Shown here in pieces: positions 18,010 through 26,843 of a DNA stretch of 64,000 nt; within the stretch, counting starts at the first letter, position 1; each line of letters opens with the position of its first letter. The notes under the pieces are model-generated. The model did no database searches. It saw only the letters and a program-made list of their open reading frames with translations, and was not told where the DNA came from. A program made the position numbers and the translations under genes. The DNA comes from Pseudomonas asgharzadehiana (GTDB lineage: Bacteria; Pseudomonadota; Gammaproteobacteria; Pseudomonadales; Pseudomonadaceae), in assembly GCF_019139815.1 (NCBI RefSeq), contig NZ_CP077079.1:1488001-1552000 (forward strand), in the 5' to 3' direction.

Positions 18010-19161
18010 TCAGCGCCCACCCATGATCGCGATGTAATCCTGGGTCCAGCGGCTGTACGGCACGAACTTGCCGCCTTCGGCCTGCGGGGTTTTCCAGAAG
18101 GCGATCTTGTCGAACTGGTCGAACCCGTTGGTCTTGCAGCCTTCGGCGCCGAGCAGTTCGCTCTCTTTACACGCTGCGGGCACCGCCGGCAGCGAGCCGA
18201 ACCAGGCGGCTACATCGCCCTGGACCTTGGGTTGCAGCGACCAGTCCATCCACTTGTAGGCGCAGTTGGGGTGTTTGGCCTCGCTGTGCAACATGGTGGT
18301 GTCGGCCCAACCGGTGGCGCCTTCTTTCGGGATGGTCGAGGCGATCGGCTGCTTCTCGTTTTGCAGGCCGTTGACCTGATACGGCCAGGCGCTGGAGGCC
18401 ACCACGCCTTCGTTTTTGAAGTCACTCATTTGCACGGTGGTGTCGTGCCAGTAGCGGTGGATCAGCGGTTGCTGGGCGCGCAACACGTCGAGCACGGCCT
18501 TGTATTGGGTTTCGGTCAGTTCGTACGGGTTCTGGATACCCAGCTCCGGCTTGGTCGACTTGAGGTACAGCGCCGCATCGGCGATGTAGATCGGGCCGTC
18601 ATAGGCCTGCACGCGACCCTTGTTCGGTTTGCCGTCCGGCAGGTTCTGCGCCTTGAACAGCACATCCCAACTGGTGGGCGCGGTCTTGAACACGTTGGTG
18701 TTGTACATCAATACGTTCGGGCCCCATTGGTAAGGGGTGCCGTAGGTTTGCTGGCCTACCACGTACCACGGCCCGTCCTTGAGGCGCGGGTCGATGTTTT
18801 TCCAGTTGGCGATCAACGCGGTGTTGATCGGTTGCACCCGTTTGCCGGCGATCAAGCGCAGCGATGCGTCACCCGACGCGGTGACCAGGTCGTAACCCCC
18901 CTTGGCCATCAGGCTTACCATTTCGTCCGAGGTGGCGGCGGTTTTCACGTTGACCTTGCAGCCGGTTTCCTTCTCGAAACCGGTGACCCAGTCGTAGGCC
19001 TTGTCGCTTTCGCCGCGTTCGATATAGCCGGGCCAGGCGACGATATCCAACTGGCCTTCACCTGCGCCAACGGCCTTGAGCGGTTCGGCGGCCTGAACGC
19101 TGACGCTGGCCAGCAGCGCGGTGGTCAAGGCGCTGAGTAATGCTGTCTTGTGCGCGGACAT
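18010..19161 (-). CDS. ydcS: ABC transporter substrate-binding protein YdcS
   Basis: A 383-residue periplasmic binding protein with a Sec signal (KTALLSALTTALLASVSVQA, cleavage after AQA-like site). It is nearly the same as E. coli YdcS over long stretches, e.g. DIVAWPGYIERGESDKAYDW, AATSDEMVSLMAKGGYDLVT, and the C-terminal SRWTQDYIAIMGGR. It should present putrescine, GABA or a related polyamine-derived substrate to YdcUVT; the exact ligand is not fixed by sequence. Confidence 0.94.
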   Translation of the reverse strand: MSAHKTALLSALTTALLASVSVQAAEPLKAVGAGEGQLDIVAWPGYIERGESDKAYDWVTGFEKETGCKVNVKTAATSDEMVSLMAKGGYDLVTASGDASLRLIAGKRVQPINTALIANWKNIDPRLKDGPWYVVGQQTYGTPYQWGPNVLMYNTNVFKTAPTSWDVLFKAQNLPDGKPNKGRVQAYDGPIYIADAALYLKSTKPELGIQNPYELTETQYKAVLDVLRAQQPLIHRYWHDTTVQMSDFKNEGVVASSAWPYQVNGLQNEKQPIASTIPKEGATGWADTTMLHSEAKHPNCAYKWMDWSLQPKVQGDVAAWFGSLPAVPAACKESELLGAEGCKTNGFDQFDKIAFWKTPQAEGGKFVPYSRWTQDYIAIMGGR

Positions 19162-19233
19162 GGGGGTTCCCTCTTCTTTAATTATGGTCGGGGCAGTGTT
19201 TTGAACCGGTGACGCATGAGCGTAGTTGTTGTT

Positions 19234-20721
19234 TTAAAGATGCTGGCCGTGGCGAGCCATGATGTGGCGCACCACGCTGTAGTCCTGTAGCGAATCGCTG
19301 GACAGATCCTTGCCATACCCCGAGCGCTTCAAGCCGCCGTGGGGCATCTCGCTGACCAGCATGAAATGGCTGTTGATCCAGGTGCAGCCGTATTGCAGAC
19401 GCGCCGCCACTTGCATGGCCTTGTCCAGGTTTTGCGTCCACACCGACGAGGCCAGGCCGTATTCGGACTCGTTGGCCCAGTCCACCGCGTGTTCCAGCTC
19501 GTCAAACCGCGTCACGGTGACCACCGGGCCGAACACTTCGCGCTGCACGATTTCATCATTCTGTTTACAGCCGGCGAGCAAGGTCGGCTGGTAATAAAAG
19601 CCCGCCCCGGAATGCACGGCGGCACCGGTGACGCGTTCGATATGCGGCTGGCCGAGGGCGCGTTCGACAAAACTGGCCACGCGGTCGCGCTGGCGCGTGC
19701 TGATCAGCGGGCCCAGTTCATTGTCGGCATCGCGCTTGCCGGCAAAACGCAGGCTGCTGACCGCTGCGCCCAGTTCGGCGACCAAGGTGTCGTGGATACC
19801 GGCCTGGGCGTAAATACGGCACGCGGCGGTGCAATCCTGGCCAGCGTTGTAATAACCGTAAGCGCGCACGCCCTCGACCACGGCTTGCAGGTCGGCGTCG
19901 TTGCACACAATGACCGGGGCCTTGCCGCCCAGTTCCAAATGGGTGCGCTTGAGGGTCTTGGCGGCGGCCTGGAGGATCTTTTGCCCGGTGACGATATCGC
20001 CGGTCAGCGAGACCATGCGTACTTTCGGGTGACTGACCAAGTGGCTGCCGACGCCTTCCCCGCCGCCACACAGGATGTTGATCACCCCGCGTGGTAACAA
20101 ATCCTTCAGGGCCGGCGCCAGGGCGAGGATCGACAACGGCGTGTGCTCCGACGGCTTGAACACTAAGGTGTTGCCGGCGGCCAGTGCCGGGGCGATTTTC
20201 CAGGCGGCCATCATCAACGGGTAATTCCATGGGGCGATGGACGCCACCACGCCAATCGGGTCGCGCCGCACCATGCTGGTGTAGCCCGGCAGGTATTCGC
20301 CGCTGAGCTGGCCGGTTTGGCAACGTACGGCACCGGCGAAGAAGCGGAACACGTCGACGGTGGCACTCAAGTCATCCTGGCGCGCCAGGTGCAGCGGCTT
20401 GCCGCAGTTCAGGGATTCCAGGCGGGCCAGGTAGTCGGCTTGTTTTTCGATGGCATCGGCGATGCCGAGCAGGATGTTGGAGCGTTGCTGCGGCGTGGTG
20501 CGCGACCAACCGGCAAATGCACGGTGGGCGGCCAGGATGGCGCTTTCGACTTGCTCGGGGCTGGCTTCGGCGATCTGGGTGAGCACTTCGCCGGTGGCCG
20601 GGTTGAGGATCGGCTCGACAAACCCTTGGCCAGGGACCAGTTCGCCGTCGATCAGCAACGCAGTGAGCAGCGGAGTGGGCGCGCCGGACATTTTTCGTGA
20701 TCTCTTTTCTTGTGCGGTCAT
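19234..20721 (-). CDS. Aldehyde dehydrogenase, PatD paralogue
   Basis: A 495-residue NAD-dependent aldehyde dehydrogenase closely related to the patD product of the same operon. Catalytic Cys is in [17 protein letters not shown] and the base Glu in [16 protein letters not shown]; the C-terminus ends in [19 protein letters not shown]. Likely substrate is gamma-aminobutyraldehyde or another amino-aldehyde. Two starts are possible, 20721 (AAGAGA ahead of it, used here) and 20691. It heads the leftward unit ALDH-ydcS-ydcT-ydcU-ydcV-patD, so the operon carries two dehydrogenases. Confidence 0.88.
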   Translation of the reverse strand: MTAQEKRSRKMSGAPTPLLTALLIDGELVPGQGFVEPILNPATGEVLTQIAEASPEQVESAILAAHRAFAGWSRTTPQQRSNILLGIADAIEKQADYLARLESLNCGKPLHLARQDDLSATVDVFRFFAGAVRCQTGQLSGEYLPGYTSMVRRDPIGVVASIAPWNYPLMMAAWKIAPALAAGNTLVFKPSEHTPLSILALAPALKDLLPRGVINILCGGGEGVGSHLVSHPKVRMVSLTGDIVTGQKILQAAAKTLKRTHLELGGKAPVIVCNDADLQAVVEGVRAYGYYNAGQDCTAACRIYAQAGIHDTLVAELGAAVSSLRFAGKRDADNELGPLISTRQRDRVASFVERALGQPHIERVTGAAVHSGAGFYYQPTLLAGCKQNDEIVQREVFGPVVTVTRFDELEHAVDWANESEYGLASSVWTQNLDKAMQVAARLQYGCTWINSHFMLVSEMPHGGLKRSGYGKDLSSDSLQDYSVVRHIMARHGQHL

Positions 20722-20824
20722 GGGCGTTCTCTTACAAGGCGCCTGACCTTCTCTTAGGGGATCAACAGAGACTAGAGGCCAGGCACGAGCTCAACAAATA
20801 CTAAATACTGAATGCAGCATTCGA

Positions 20825-21736
20825 TTAAATAGATGGCTTGCGTGGGTGTGGCTGCTCCCGGGCCACGGTAAGGAATGGGTCGACCAGCGCAGGCCTTGCC
20901 GTGCCACGGCGCCAGGCCAGGCCTACGTCGAGGGTCTGGCTGAGGTCGGCAATGGGCCGCGCTTCAATGATGTCGCCCTCCAGTGACCAGGGCCGGTAGG
21001 TCATGTCGGGCTGGATCGACACGCCCAGGCCTGCGGCAACCAGGCTACGCACGGCTTCCGTCGATGCCGTGCGCAATGTGACGCGCGGTTGCAACCCTGC
21101 GCTGGTCCACAGGCGCTGGGCGTTGTGGCCCATTTCGTCGACGTTCAGTTGGATCAGCGGCTCGCGCGCCACATCGGCGAGGTTGATGCTGTCGTGCTCC
21201 AGCAGCGGATGTTGCGCCGGCAGCCACAGGCGATGGGGCGAATGGGTCAGCACTTCGGTCTGCAACGCATGGCGGTCTTCCAGGTTGGAGAGGATCAGCA
21301 CGCCCACGTCGATCTCGCCGCTGACCAGCAAATGCTCGATATACGGGCGCTCGTCTTCCATCACGCGGAGTTCCACATTGGGGTAGGCACGCTGGAAACG
21401 GGTGAGCAGGTCCGCCAGGTAATAGCCGGCGACCAGGCTGGTCACGCCGATGATCAGCTGCCCAGCCACCTGGTCGGTGCTCTGTTGCAGGCTGCGCTTG
21501 GCGTTGTCGACGGTGGCGAGGATCAGGTGCGCCTGGCGCAGGAACTGGTGGCCCTGGTGGGTCAGCGTCATGCCCTTGGCGTGGCGGTTGAACAGGTTGA
21601 CGCCGATTTCCTGCTCCAATTGCTGGATCGCCAGGGTCAGGGTCGATTGGGAGATGAACGCGGTTTGCGCGGCGGCGGAGATCGAACCGGTCTCGGCCAC
21701 GGCAATGAAGTGCCGGATTTGACGCAGGGTCATCAT
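20825..21736 (-). CDS. LysR-type regulator upstream of the ydc operon
   Basis: A 303-residue LysR regulator: helix-turn-helix MMTLRQIRHFIAVAETGSIS... SQSTLTLAIQQLEQEIGVNL, then the effector-binding region beginning about residue 90. It lies 103 bases upstream of the first dehydrogenase on the same strand rather than divergent, which is unusual for a LysR regulator. Position suggests it controls the ydc operon in response to a polyamine-derived ligand; that is inference. E. coli uses a MocR-type regulator (YdcR) at the equivalent place. Confidence 0.85.
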   Translation of the reverse strand: MMTLRQIRHFIAVAETGSISAAAQTAFISQSTLTLAIQQLEQEIGVNLFNRHAKGMTLTHQGHQFLRQAHLILATVDNAKRSLQQSTDQVAGQLIIGVTSLVAGYYLADLLTRFQRAYPNVELRVMEDERPYIEHLLVSGEIDVGVLILSNLEDRHALQTEVLTHSPHRLWLPAQHPLLEHDSINLADVAREPLIQLNVDEMGHNAQRLWTSAGLQPRVTLRTASTEAVRSLVAAGLGVSIQPDMTYRPWSLEGDIIEARPIADLSQTLDVGLAWRRGTARPALVDPFLTVAREQPHPRKPSI

Positions 21737-21903
21737 GCTGGAATTACCGGTGGGGTGTTTTTATAGATTTGATCGAGTGTATATCGATTTTAGCGAACGG
21801 CACCGGCGTTACATCTGGAAGCACTCTAGATCGGGGTTTTTTGGCACTTAGTTTTACGCTGGTGGCCTATTGGTCCTATGAACCCAAGTGTCTGGAGGCT
21901 TTT

Positions 21904-22614
21904 ATGAACACCCGTGGATTGCTCGATCAGTTGCTCAAATCGGGCCAGGACATGTTGCAAAACAAAGCTGGCGGCCAACGTAAGCAGGACGATAAAGGCG
22001 CATTGGGCGGTTTGCTCGGCAGCGGTGGGCTGGGCAGCCTGCTCGGCGGCGCGGGTGGCGGTGCCTTGGCGGCCGGCGCCATGGGCCTGTTGCTGGGCAA
22101 CAAAAAGGCGCGCAAATTCGGCGGCAAGGCCCTCACTTATGGCGGGCTGGCGGCGCTGGGCGTGATCGCCTACAAGGCCTACGGCAACTGGCAGGCCAAT
22201 CAGGCCGGCGCCCCTCGGGGCGAACCGCAAACCATTGACCGCCTGCCACCGGCCCAGGTCGAGCAACACAGCCAGGGCATCCTCAAGGCGCTGGTGGCCG
22301 CGGCAAAAGCCGACGGGCATGTGGACGAGCGCGAGCGCGCACTGATCGAGGGTGAGTTCACCAAACTGGACAATGACCGCGAACTGCAAAGCTGGCTGCA
22401 CGCCGAACTGAACAAACCGCTGGACCCGGCCGACGTGGCGCGAGCGGCCGGCACCCCGGAAATGGCCGCCGAGATGTATATCGCCAGCGTGATGTTGGTG
22501 GACGAAGAAAACTTCATGGAAAAGGCCTATCTGGACGAATTGGCGCGTCAACTCAAGCTTGAACCAGGTTTGAAACTGGAGCTGGAAAAGCAAGTGCGCC
22601 AAGCCACCCTCTGA
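21904..22614 (+). CDS. YebE-like DUF533 inner-membrane protein
   Basis: A 236-residue protein with a Gly-rich low-complexity segment (residues 37-60, repeated GGLLGSGGLG-type units), one hydrophobic segment (ALAAGAMGLLLG, then LTYGGLAALGVIAYKAYG) and a C-terminal TerB-like helical domain (ALVAAAKADGHVDERERALI). This layout is that of YebE, an envelope-stress-associated protein. ATG at 21904 has GGAGGC just upstream. A terminator follows. Confidence 0.87.
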   Translation: MNTRGLLDQLLKSGQDMLQNKAGGQRKQDDKGALGGLLGSGGLGSLLGGAGGGALAAGAMGLLLGNKKARKFGGKALTYGGLAALGVIAYKAYGNWQANQAGAPRGEPQTIDRLPPAQVEQHSQGILKALVAAAKADGHVDERERALIEGEFTKLDNDRELQSWLHAELNKPLDPADVARAAGTPEMAAEMYIASVMLVDEENFMEKAYLDELARQLKLEPGLKLELEKQVRQATL

Positions 22615-22634
22615 GCCTTTGCGCTTATATCAGG

Positions 22635-22668
22635 CACCCCGTCTGGTGCAATACCCCGGGGTGTTTTT
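22635..22668 (+). terminator. Terminator after the yebE-like gene
   Basis: CACCCCG and CGGGGTG form the stem, followed by TTTTTGC. Confidence 0.7.
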
Positions 22669-22763
22669 GCAATTTGCGAGCGCTGCATCCAAACCCATTG
22701 ATTTATGAGGGCTTGCGCTCGGCTATACTGCCCTCCATTTGAATGGCCCTCCGAGGAATTACT

Positions 22764-24386
22764 GTGAAGAACTGGACCTTGCGCCAACGCATCTTGGCAA
22801 GCTTTGCGGTCATTATCGCCATCATGCTGCTCATGGTTGTGGTCTCGTATTCGCGGTTGATGAAGATCGAATCCAGCGAAGTCGCGGTGCGCGACGATGC
22901 GGTGCCGGGGGTGTACCTCAGTTCGATGATTCGCAGCGCGTGGGTCGACAGTTACCTGCATACCCTGGAACTTCTGGGCCTGCGCGAAGATAAAAAGCTC
23001 AGCGATGCCGACAAGGCCGAGTTCATAAGCTTCGAAACGCGCATGCTGCAGCAGATGGCGCTCTACGAGAAAACCATCGCCGCCGGTGACGACCGTTCCG
23101 AGTTCGACAAATTCGAAACCTTGCACCAGCTCTACAACAAGAGCCTGGCCACCGTGAAAGAAAGCTTGCAGCGCGGTGACATCGCGGCCGCGCGCAAAGA
23201 GTTCGACACGCAACTGACACCGGCCTGGACCGCAGGCCGGATGAAGCTCAACGACATCATTACCGAAAACAAGAATGTCGCCGACCGTGCGACCAACGCC
23301 ATTGATGATGCGGTGTCCGCCGCGAAAATCAGCATGTTCCTGTCGCTGCTCGTGGCCCTCTTCGCCGCCGGCCTGTGCGGCCTGCTGCTGATGCGCGCAA
23401 TCATGGCGCCGATGCAGCGTATCGTCGAAATCCTTGAGGTCATGCGGACCGGTGACCTGAGCAAGCGCCTGAACCTTGAGCGCAAGGACGAATTCGGCGC
23501 CGTGGAAACCGGCTTCAACGACATGATGACCGAACTGACGGCCCTGGTGTCCCAGGCTCAGCGCTCGTCGGTACAGGTGACCACCTCGGTGACAGAGATT
23601 GCCGCCACCTCCAAGCAGCAGCAGGCCACGGCCACTGAAACCGCTGCCACCACCACCGAAATCGGCGCCACCTCGCGGGAAATCGCCGCCACGTCCAAAG
23701 ACTTGGTCCGCACCATGACCGAAGTGTCCACCGCCGCCGACCAGGCTTCGGTGGCCGCCGGTTCCGGCCAGCAGGGCCTGGCCCGCATGGAAGAGACCAT
23801 GCACTCGGTGATGGGCGCCGCCGACTTGGTGAACGCCAAGCTGGCGATCCTCAACGAGAAGGCCGGCAACATCAACCAAGTGGTGGTGACCATCGTCAAG
23901 GTGGCCGACCAGACCAACCTGTTGTCGCTCAACGCGGCCATCGAGGCCGAGAAGGCCGGTGAATATGGACGCGGTTTTGCCGTGGTCGCCACTGAAGTGC
24001 GCCGCCTGGCCGACCAGACCGCCGTGGCCACCTACGACATCGAGCAGATGGTGCGCGAGATCCAGTCAGCGGTCTCCGCCGGGGTGATGGGCATGGACAA
24101 GTTTTCCGAGGAGGTGCGCCGTGGCATGTTCGAAGTGCAGCAGGTGGGCGAGCAACTCTCGCAGATCATCCACCAGGTGCAGGCGCTGGCGCCGCGCGTG
24201 TTGATGGTCAACGAAGGCATGCAGGCCCAGGCCACCGGTGCCGAGCAGATCAACCACGCGTTGGTGCAACTGGGCGATGCCAGCAGCCAGACGGTGGAGT
24301 CCCTGCGCCAGGCCAGTTTTGCGATTGATGAGCTGAGCCAGGTTGCGGTGGGCCTGCGCGGCGGCGTTTCGCGTTTCAAAGTCTGA
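22764..24386 (+). CDS. wspA: Surface-sensing methyl-accepting protein WspA
   Basis: A 540-residue membrane chemoreceptor that starts the Wsp pathway, sensing surface contact or envelope stress and activating the kinase WspE. Residues about 8-28 form the first membrane segment ([20 protein letters not shown]), a periplasmic four-helix sensor follows, then a second membrane segment ([20 protein letters not shown]), a HAMP linker, and the signalling domain with the hairpin tip [23 protein letters not shown] at 22764 is chosen because GAGGAATT lies 6-7 bases upstream and it gives the family N-terminus [10 protein letters not shown]; the ATG at 22743 has no such site. Its stop overlaps the wspB start. 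Confidence 0.95.
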   Translation: MKNWTLRQRILASFAVIIAIMLLMVVVSYSRLMKIESSEVAVRDDAVPGVYLSSMIRSAWVDSYLHTLELLGLREDKKLSDADKAEFISFETRMLQQMALYEKTIAAGDDRSEFDKFETLHQLYNKSLATVKESLQRGDIAAARKEFDTQLTPAWTAGRMKLNDIITENKNVADRATNAIDDAVSAAKISMFLSLLVALFAAGLCGLLLMRAIMAPMQRIVEILEVMRTGDLSKRLNLERKDEFGAVETGFNDMMTELTALVSQAQRSSVQVTTSVTEIAATSKQQQATATETAATTTEIGATSREIAATSKDLVRTMTEVSTAADQASVAAGSGQQGLARMEETMHSVMGAADLVNAKLAILNEKAGNINQVVVTIVKVADQTNLLSLNAAIEAEKAGEYGRGFAVVATEVRRLADQTAVATYDIEQMVREIQSAVSAGVMGMDKFSEEVRRGMFEVQQVGEQLSQIIHQVQALAPRVLMVNEGMQAQATGAEQINHALVQLGDASSQTVESLRQASFAIDELSQVAVGLRGGVSRFKV

Positions 24387-24898
24387 TGAGCGACCTCGCG
24401 GCTAAACGCGGCGCCGTCCCGGCAGCGAAAAAGGCGTTGTTCCTGGTGTTTCACATCGGCAGTGAACGGTATGCCCTCAAGGCCACCGAAGTGGCCGAAG
24501 TGCTGCCACGCCTGCCGCTTAAGCCGATCGCCCATGCACCGCTGTGGGTCTCGGGCATCTTTGCCCATCGCGGCGCGCTGGTGCCGGTGATCGACCTCAG
24601 CGCATTGACCTTCGGCACCCCGGCCCAGGCCCGCACCAGCACGCGGCTGGTGCTGGTCAATTACCAGCCGCACCCGTGGATAGAAGCGCGCTGGCTGGGG
24701 CTGATCCTGGAGCAGGCCACCGACACCCTGCGTTGCGACCCGGCGCAGTTCCAGCCCTACGGCCTGGACAACCGCCAGGCGCCGTACCTGGGGCCCGTGC
24801 GCGAAGACGCGCAGGGCCTGATGCAGTGGATCAGCGTGAATGACCTGCTCACCGATGAAGTGCGCGCCTTGTTGTTTTCTGCCGAGCTGAGCCTATGA
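24386..24898 (+). CDS. wspB: CheW-like coupling protein WspB
   Basis: A 170-residue CheW-domain protein (LFLVFHIGSERYALKATEVA opening; the domain's second half has APLWVSGIFAHRGALVPVID). It tethers WspA to the WspE kinase. The start codon shares a base with the wspA stop (TGATG), and its own end overlaps wspC by 4 bases, indicating tight translational coupling. Confidence 0.94.
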   Translation: MSDLAAKRGAVPAAKKALFLVFHIGSERYALKATEVAEVLPRLPLKPIAHAPLWVSGIFAHRGALVPVIDLSALTFGTPAQARTSTRLVLVNYQPHPWIEARWLGLILEQATDTLRCDPAQFQPYGLDNRQAPYLGPVREDAQGLMQWISVNDLLTDEVRALLFSAELSL

Positions 24899-26148
24899 GC
24901 CACGACCCACGCTTCTTTGTCTTCTTGAAAGAACGTATCGGCCTGGACGTCGCATCGGTCGGCGAAGCGATCATTGAGCGCGCGGTGCGCCAACGCAGCC
25001 AGGCGGTGCAGGCGCAAACCGCAGGCGAGTACTGGCAGCACCTGCAAAGCAGCGAAGATGAACAGCAAGCGCTGATCGAAGCGGTGATCGTCCCCGAAAC
25101 CTGGTTTTTCCGTTACCCCGAGTCCTTTGCAACCCTGGCCCGACTGGCCAAGGCGCGCCTGCTGGAGATCAAGCAGATGCGCGCGCTGCGCATCCTCAGC
25201 CTGCCGTGTTCGACCGGCGAAGAACCCTATTCGATCGCCATGGCCTTGCTCGATGCGGGCCTGGCGCCGCACCAGTTCAAGGTGCAGGGAATGGACGTCA
25301 GCCCGCTGTCGGTGGAGCGCGCGCGACGGGGTGTGTACGGCAAGAACTCCTTTCGCGGTGGCGACTTGGCGTTTCGCGAGCGCCATTTTGTGGAGTGCGG
25401 CGACGGTTACCACATCGCCGACCGCGTGCGCGAACAGGTGCGCTTGCAAGTCGGCAACCTGCTCGACCCGGCGCTGCTGGCCCATGAGGCGAGCTATGAC
25501 TTCGTGTTTTGCCGCAACCTGCTGATCTATTTCGACCAGCCGACCCAGCAGCAAGTGTTCGATGTGCTCAAGGGCCTGACCCACGTGGACGGGGTGCTGT
25601 TTATCGGCCCGGCCGAGGGCAGCCTGCTGGGGCGCCATGGCATGCGCTCGATTGGCGTGCCGCAGTCATTCGCGTTCAGCCGGCATGCGGAGCCGGTGGC
25701 GCCTGCGCCAACCTTTGTGCCCATGCCCCTGCCGCCGCGCAGTGCGGCACCCATCCCCGTCAAGCCGCGACCGTTCAGCACCGCCAGCGCGCACGTCGTG
25801 CCGATCAAGCCGGCGCTCGCCGATGCAAGCACCTTGCTCAGCCGTATCGCCACCCTGGCCAATGAGGGCAAAAGTGCCGAGGCGCGGGCCGCGTGCGATC
25901 AGTATTTGAGCAGCCACCCGCCGGTCGCCCAGGTGTTTTACTGGCTGGGGCTGCTCAGCGATGTGGACGGCAGCGCCCTGCAAGCCCAGGGGTATTATCG
26001 AAAAGCCTTGTACCTGGAACCCCAGCATCCGCAGGCCTTGATGCACCTGGCCGCGTTGCTTGAGTCCCAGGGCGACAGCGCGGGGGCGCGCCGTTTGCAG
26101 GCGCGGGCCGCCCGTAGCGAGCGAGCTGACAGTGAGTCCAAACGATGA
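24895..26148 (+). CDS. wspC: CheR-type methyltransferase WspC
   Basis: A 417-residue SAM-dependent methyltransferase that methylates glutamates of WspA, raising signalling. The CheR fold covers residues 1-265 or so: FFRYPESF near the start, SAM motif RILSLPCSTGEEPYSIAMAL, and DFVFCRNLLIYFD. A Pro/Ala-rich linker and a C-terminal TPR-like helical region (FYWLGLLSDVDGSALQAQGY, ALMHLAALLESQGDSAGA) follow; this extension separates WspC from plain CheR. Overlaps wspD by 4 bases. Confidence 0.94.
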   Translation: MSHDPRFFVFLKERIGLDVASVGEAIIERAVRQRSQAVQAQTAGEYWQHLQSSEDEQQALIEAVIVPETWFFRYPESFATLARLAKARLLEIKQMRALRILSLPCSTGEEPYSIAMALLDAGLAPHQFKVQGMDVSPLSVERARRGVYGKNSFRGGDLAFRERHFVECGDGYHIADRVREQVRLQVGNLLDPALLAHEASYDFVFCRNLLIYFDQPTQQQVFDVLKGLTHVDGVLFIGPAEGSLLGRHGMRSIGVPQSFAFSRHAEPVAPAPTFVPMPLPPRSAAPIPVKPRPFSTASAHVVPIKPALADASTLLSRIATLANEGKSAEARAACDQYLSSHPPVAQVFYWLGLLSDVDGSALQAQGYYRKALYLEPQHPQALMHLAALLESQGDSAGARRLQARAARSERADSESKR

Positions 26149-26843
26149 GTAGCCCTGACGCGCTCGACACCGCCGGCCTCGACCTGACGCTGGCCGATAC
26201 CCAAGCCATCGACGATTGCTGGAACCGCATCGGTATTCACGGCGACAAGTCGTGCCCGCTGCTGGTGGATCACATCCATTGTCGCAATTGCTCGGTTTAC
26301 TCGGCGGCCGCTACGCGCTTGCTGGACCGTTATGCCTTGCAGCAGGATGACCGCCGCCCGACGGCCGCCAAGGTCGACGAAGAGATCGTGACCCGCTCCT
26401 TGCTGATGTTTCGCCTCGGCGAAGAATGGCTGGGGATTGCCACCCGCTGCCTGGTGGAAGTGGCACCGTTGCAACCGATCCACTCGCTGCCGCACCAGCG
26501 TTCGCGCGCGCTGCTCGGCGTGGCCAATGTGCGTGGCGCGCTGGTGGCGTGCCTGTCGCTGGTGGAACTGCTGGGCCTGGACACCACCGGCAACGGCACC
26601 GGCGGTGGGCGAGTCATGCCGCGCATGTTGATCATCGCCGCGCAGGATGGGCCGGTGGTGGTGCCGGTGGATGAAGTGGACGGCATCCACGCTATCGACG
26701 AGCGCACCCTGGACGCCGCGTCGGCCTCGGGCGCCCAGGCCAGCGCACGCTTTACCCAGGGGGTATTGCAGTGGAAGGGCCGCAGCCTGCGTTGGCTGGA
26801 CGAGGCGCAATTGTTGTCCGCCGTGACTCGGAGCCTCACATGA
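26145..26843 (+). CDS. wspD: CheW-like coupling protein WspD
   Basis: A 232-residue protein: an N-terminal extension of about 80 residues with a Cys-containing segment (HIHCRNCSVYSAAATRLLDR), then a CheW domain (LLMFRLGEEWLGIATRCLVE, LLGVANVRGALVACLSLVEL). It is the second coupling protein of the Wsp array, longer than WspB. The overlap of 4 bases with wspE points to coupled translation. Confidence 0.93.
   Translation: MSSPDALDTAGLDLTLADTQAIDDCWNRIGIHGDKSCPLLVDHIHCRNCSVYSAAATRLLDRYALQQDDRRPTAAKVDEEIVTRSLLMFRLGEEWLGIATRCLVEVAPLQPIHSLPHQRSRALLGVANVRGALVACLSLVELLGLDTTGNGTGGGRVMPRMLIIAAQDGPVVVPVDEVDGIHAIDERTLDAASASGAQASARFTQGVLQWKGRSLRWLDEAQLLSAVTRSLT

Noticed and set aside
22743..22763. ATG start for wspA
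   Set aside because: The GTG at 22764 has the ribosome-binding site GAGGAA and gives the conserved WspA N-terminus; the ATG has neither.
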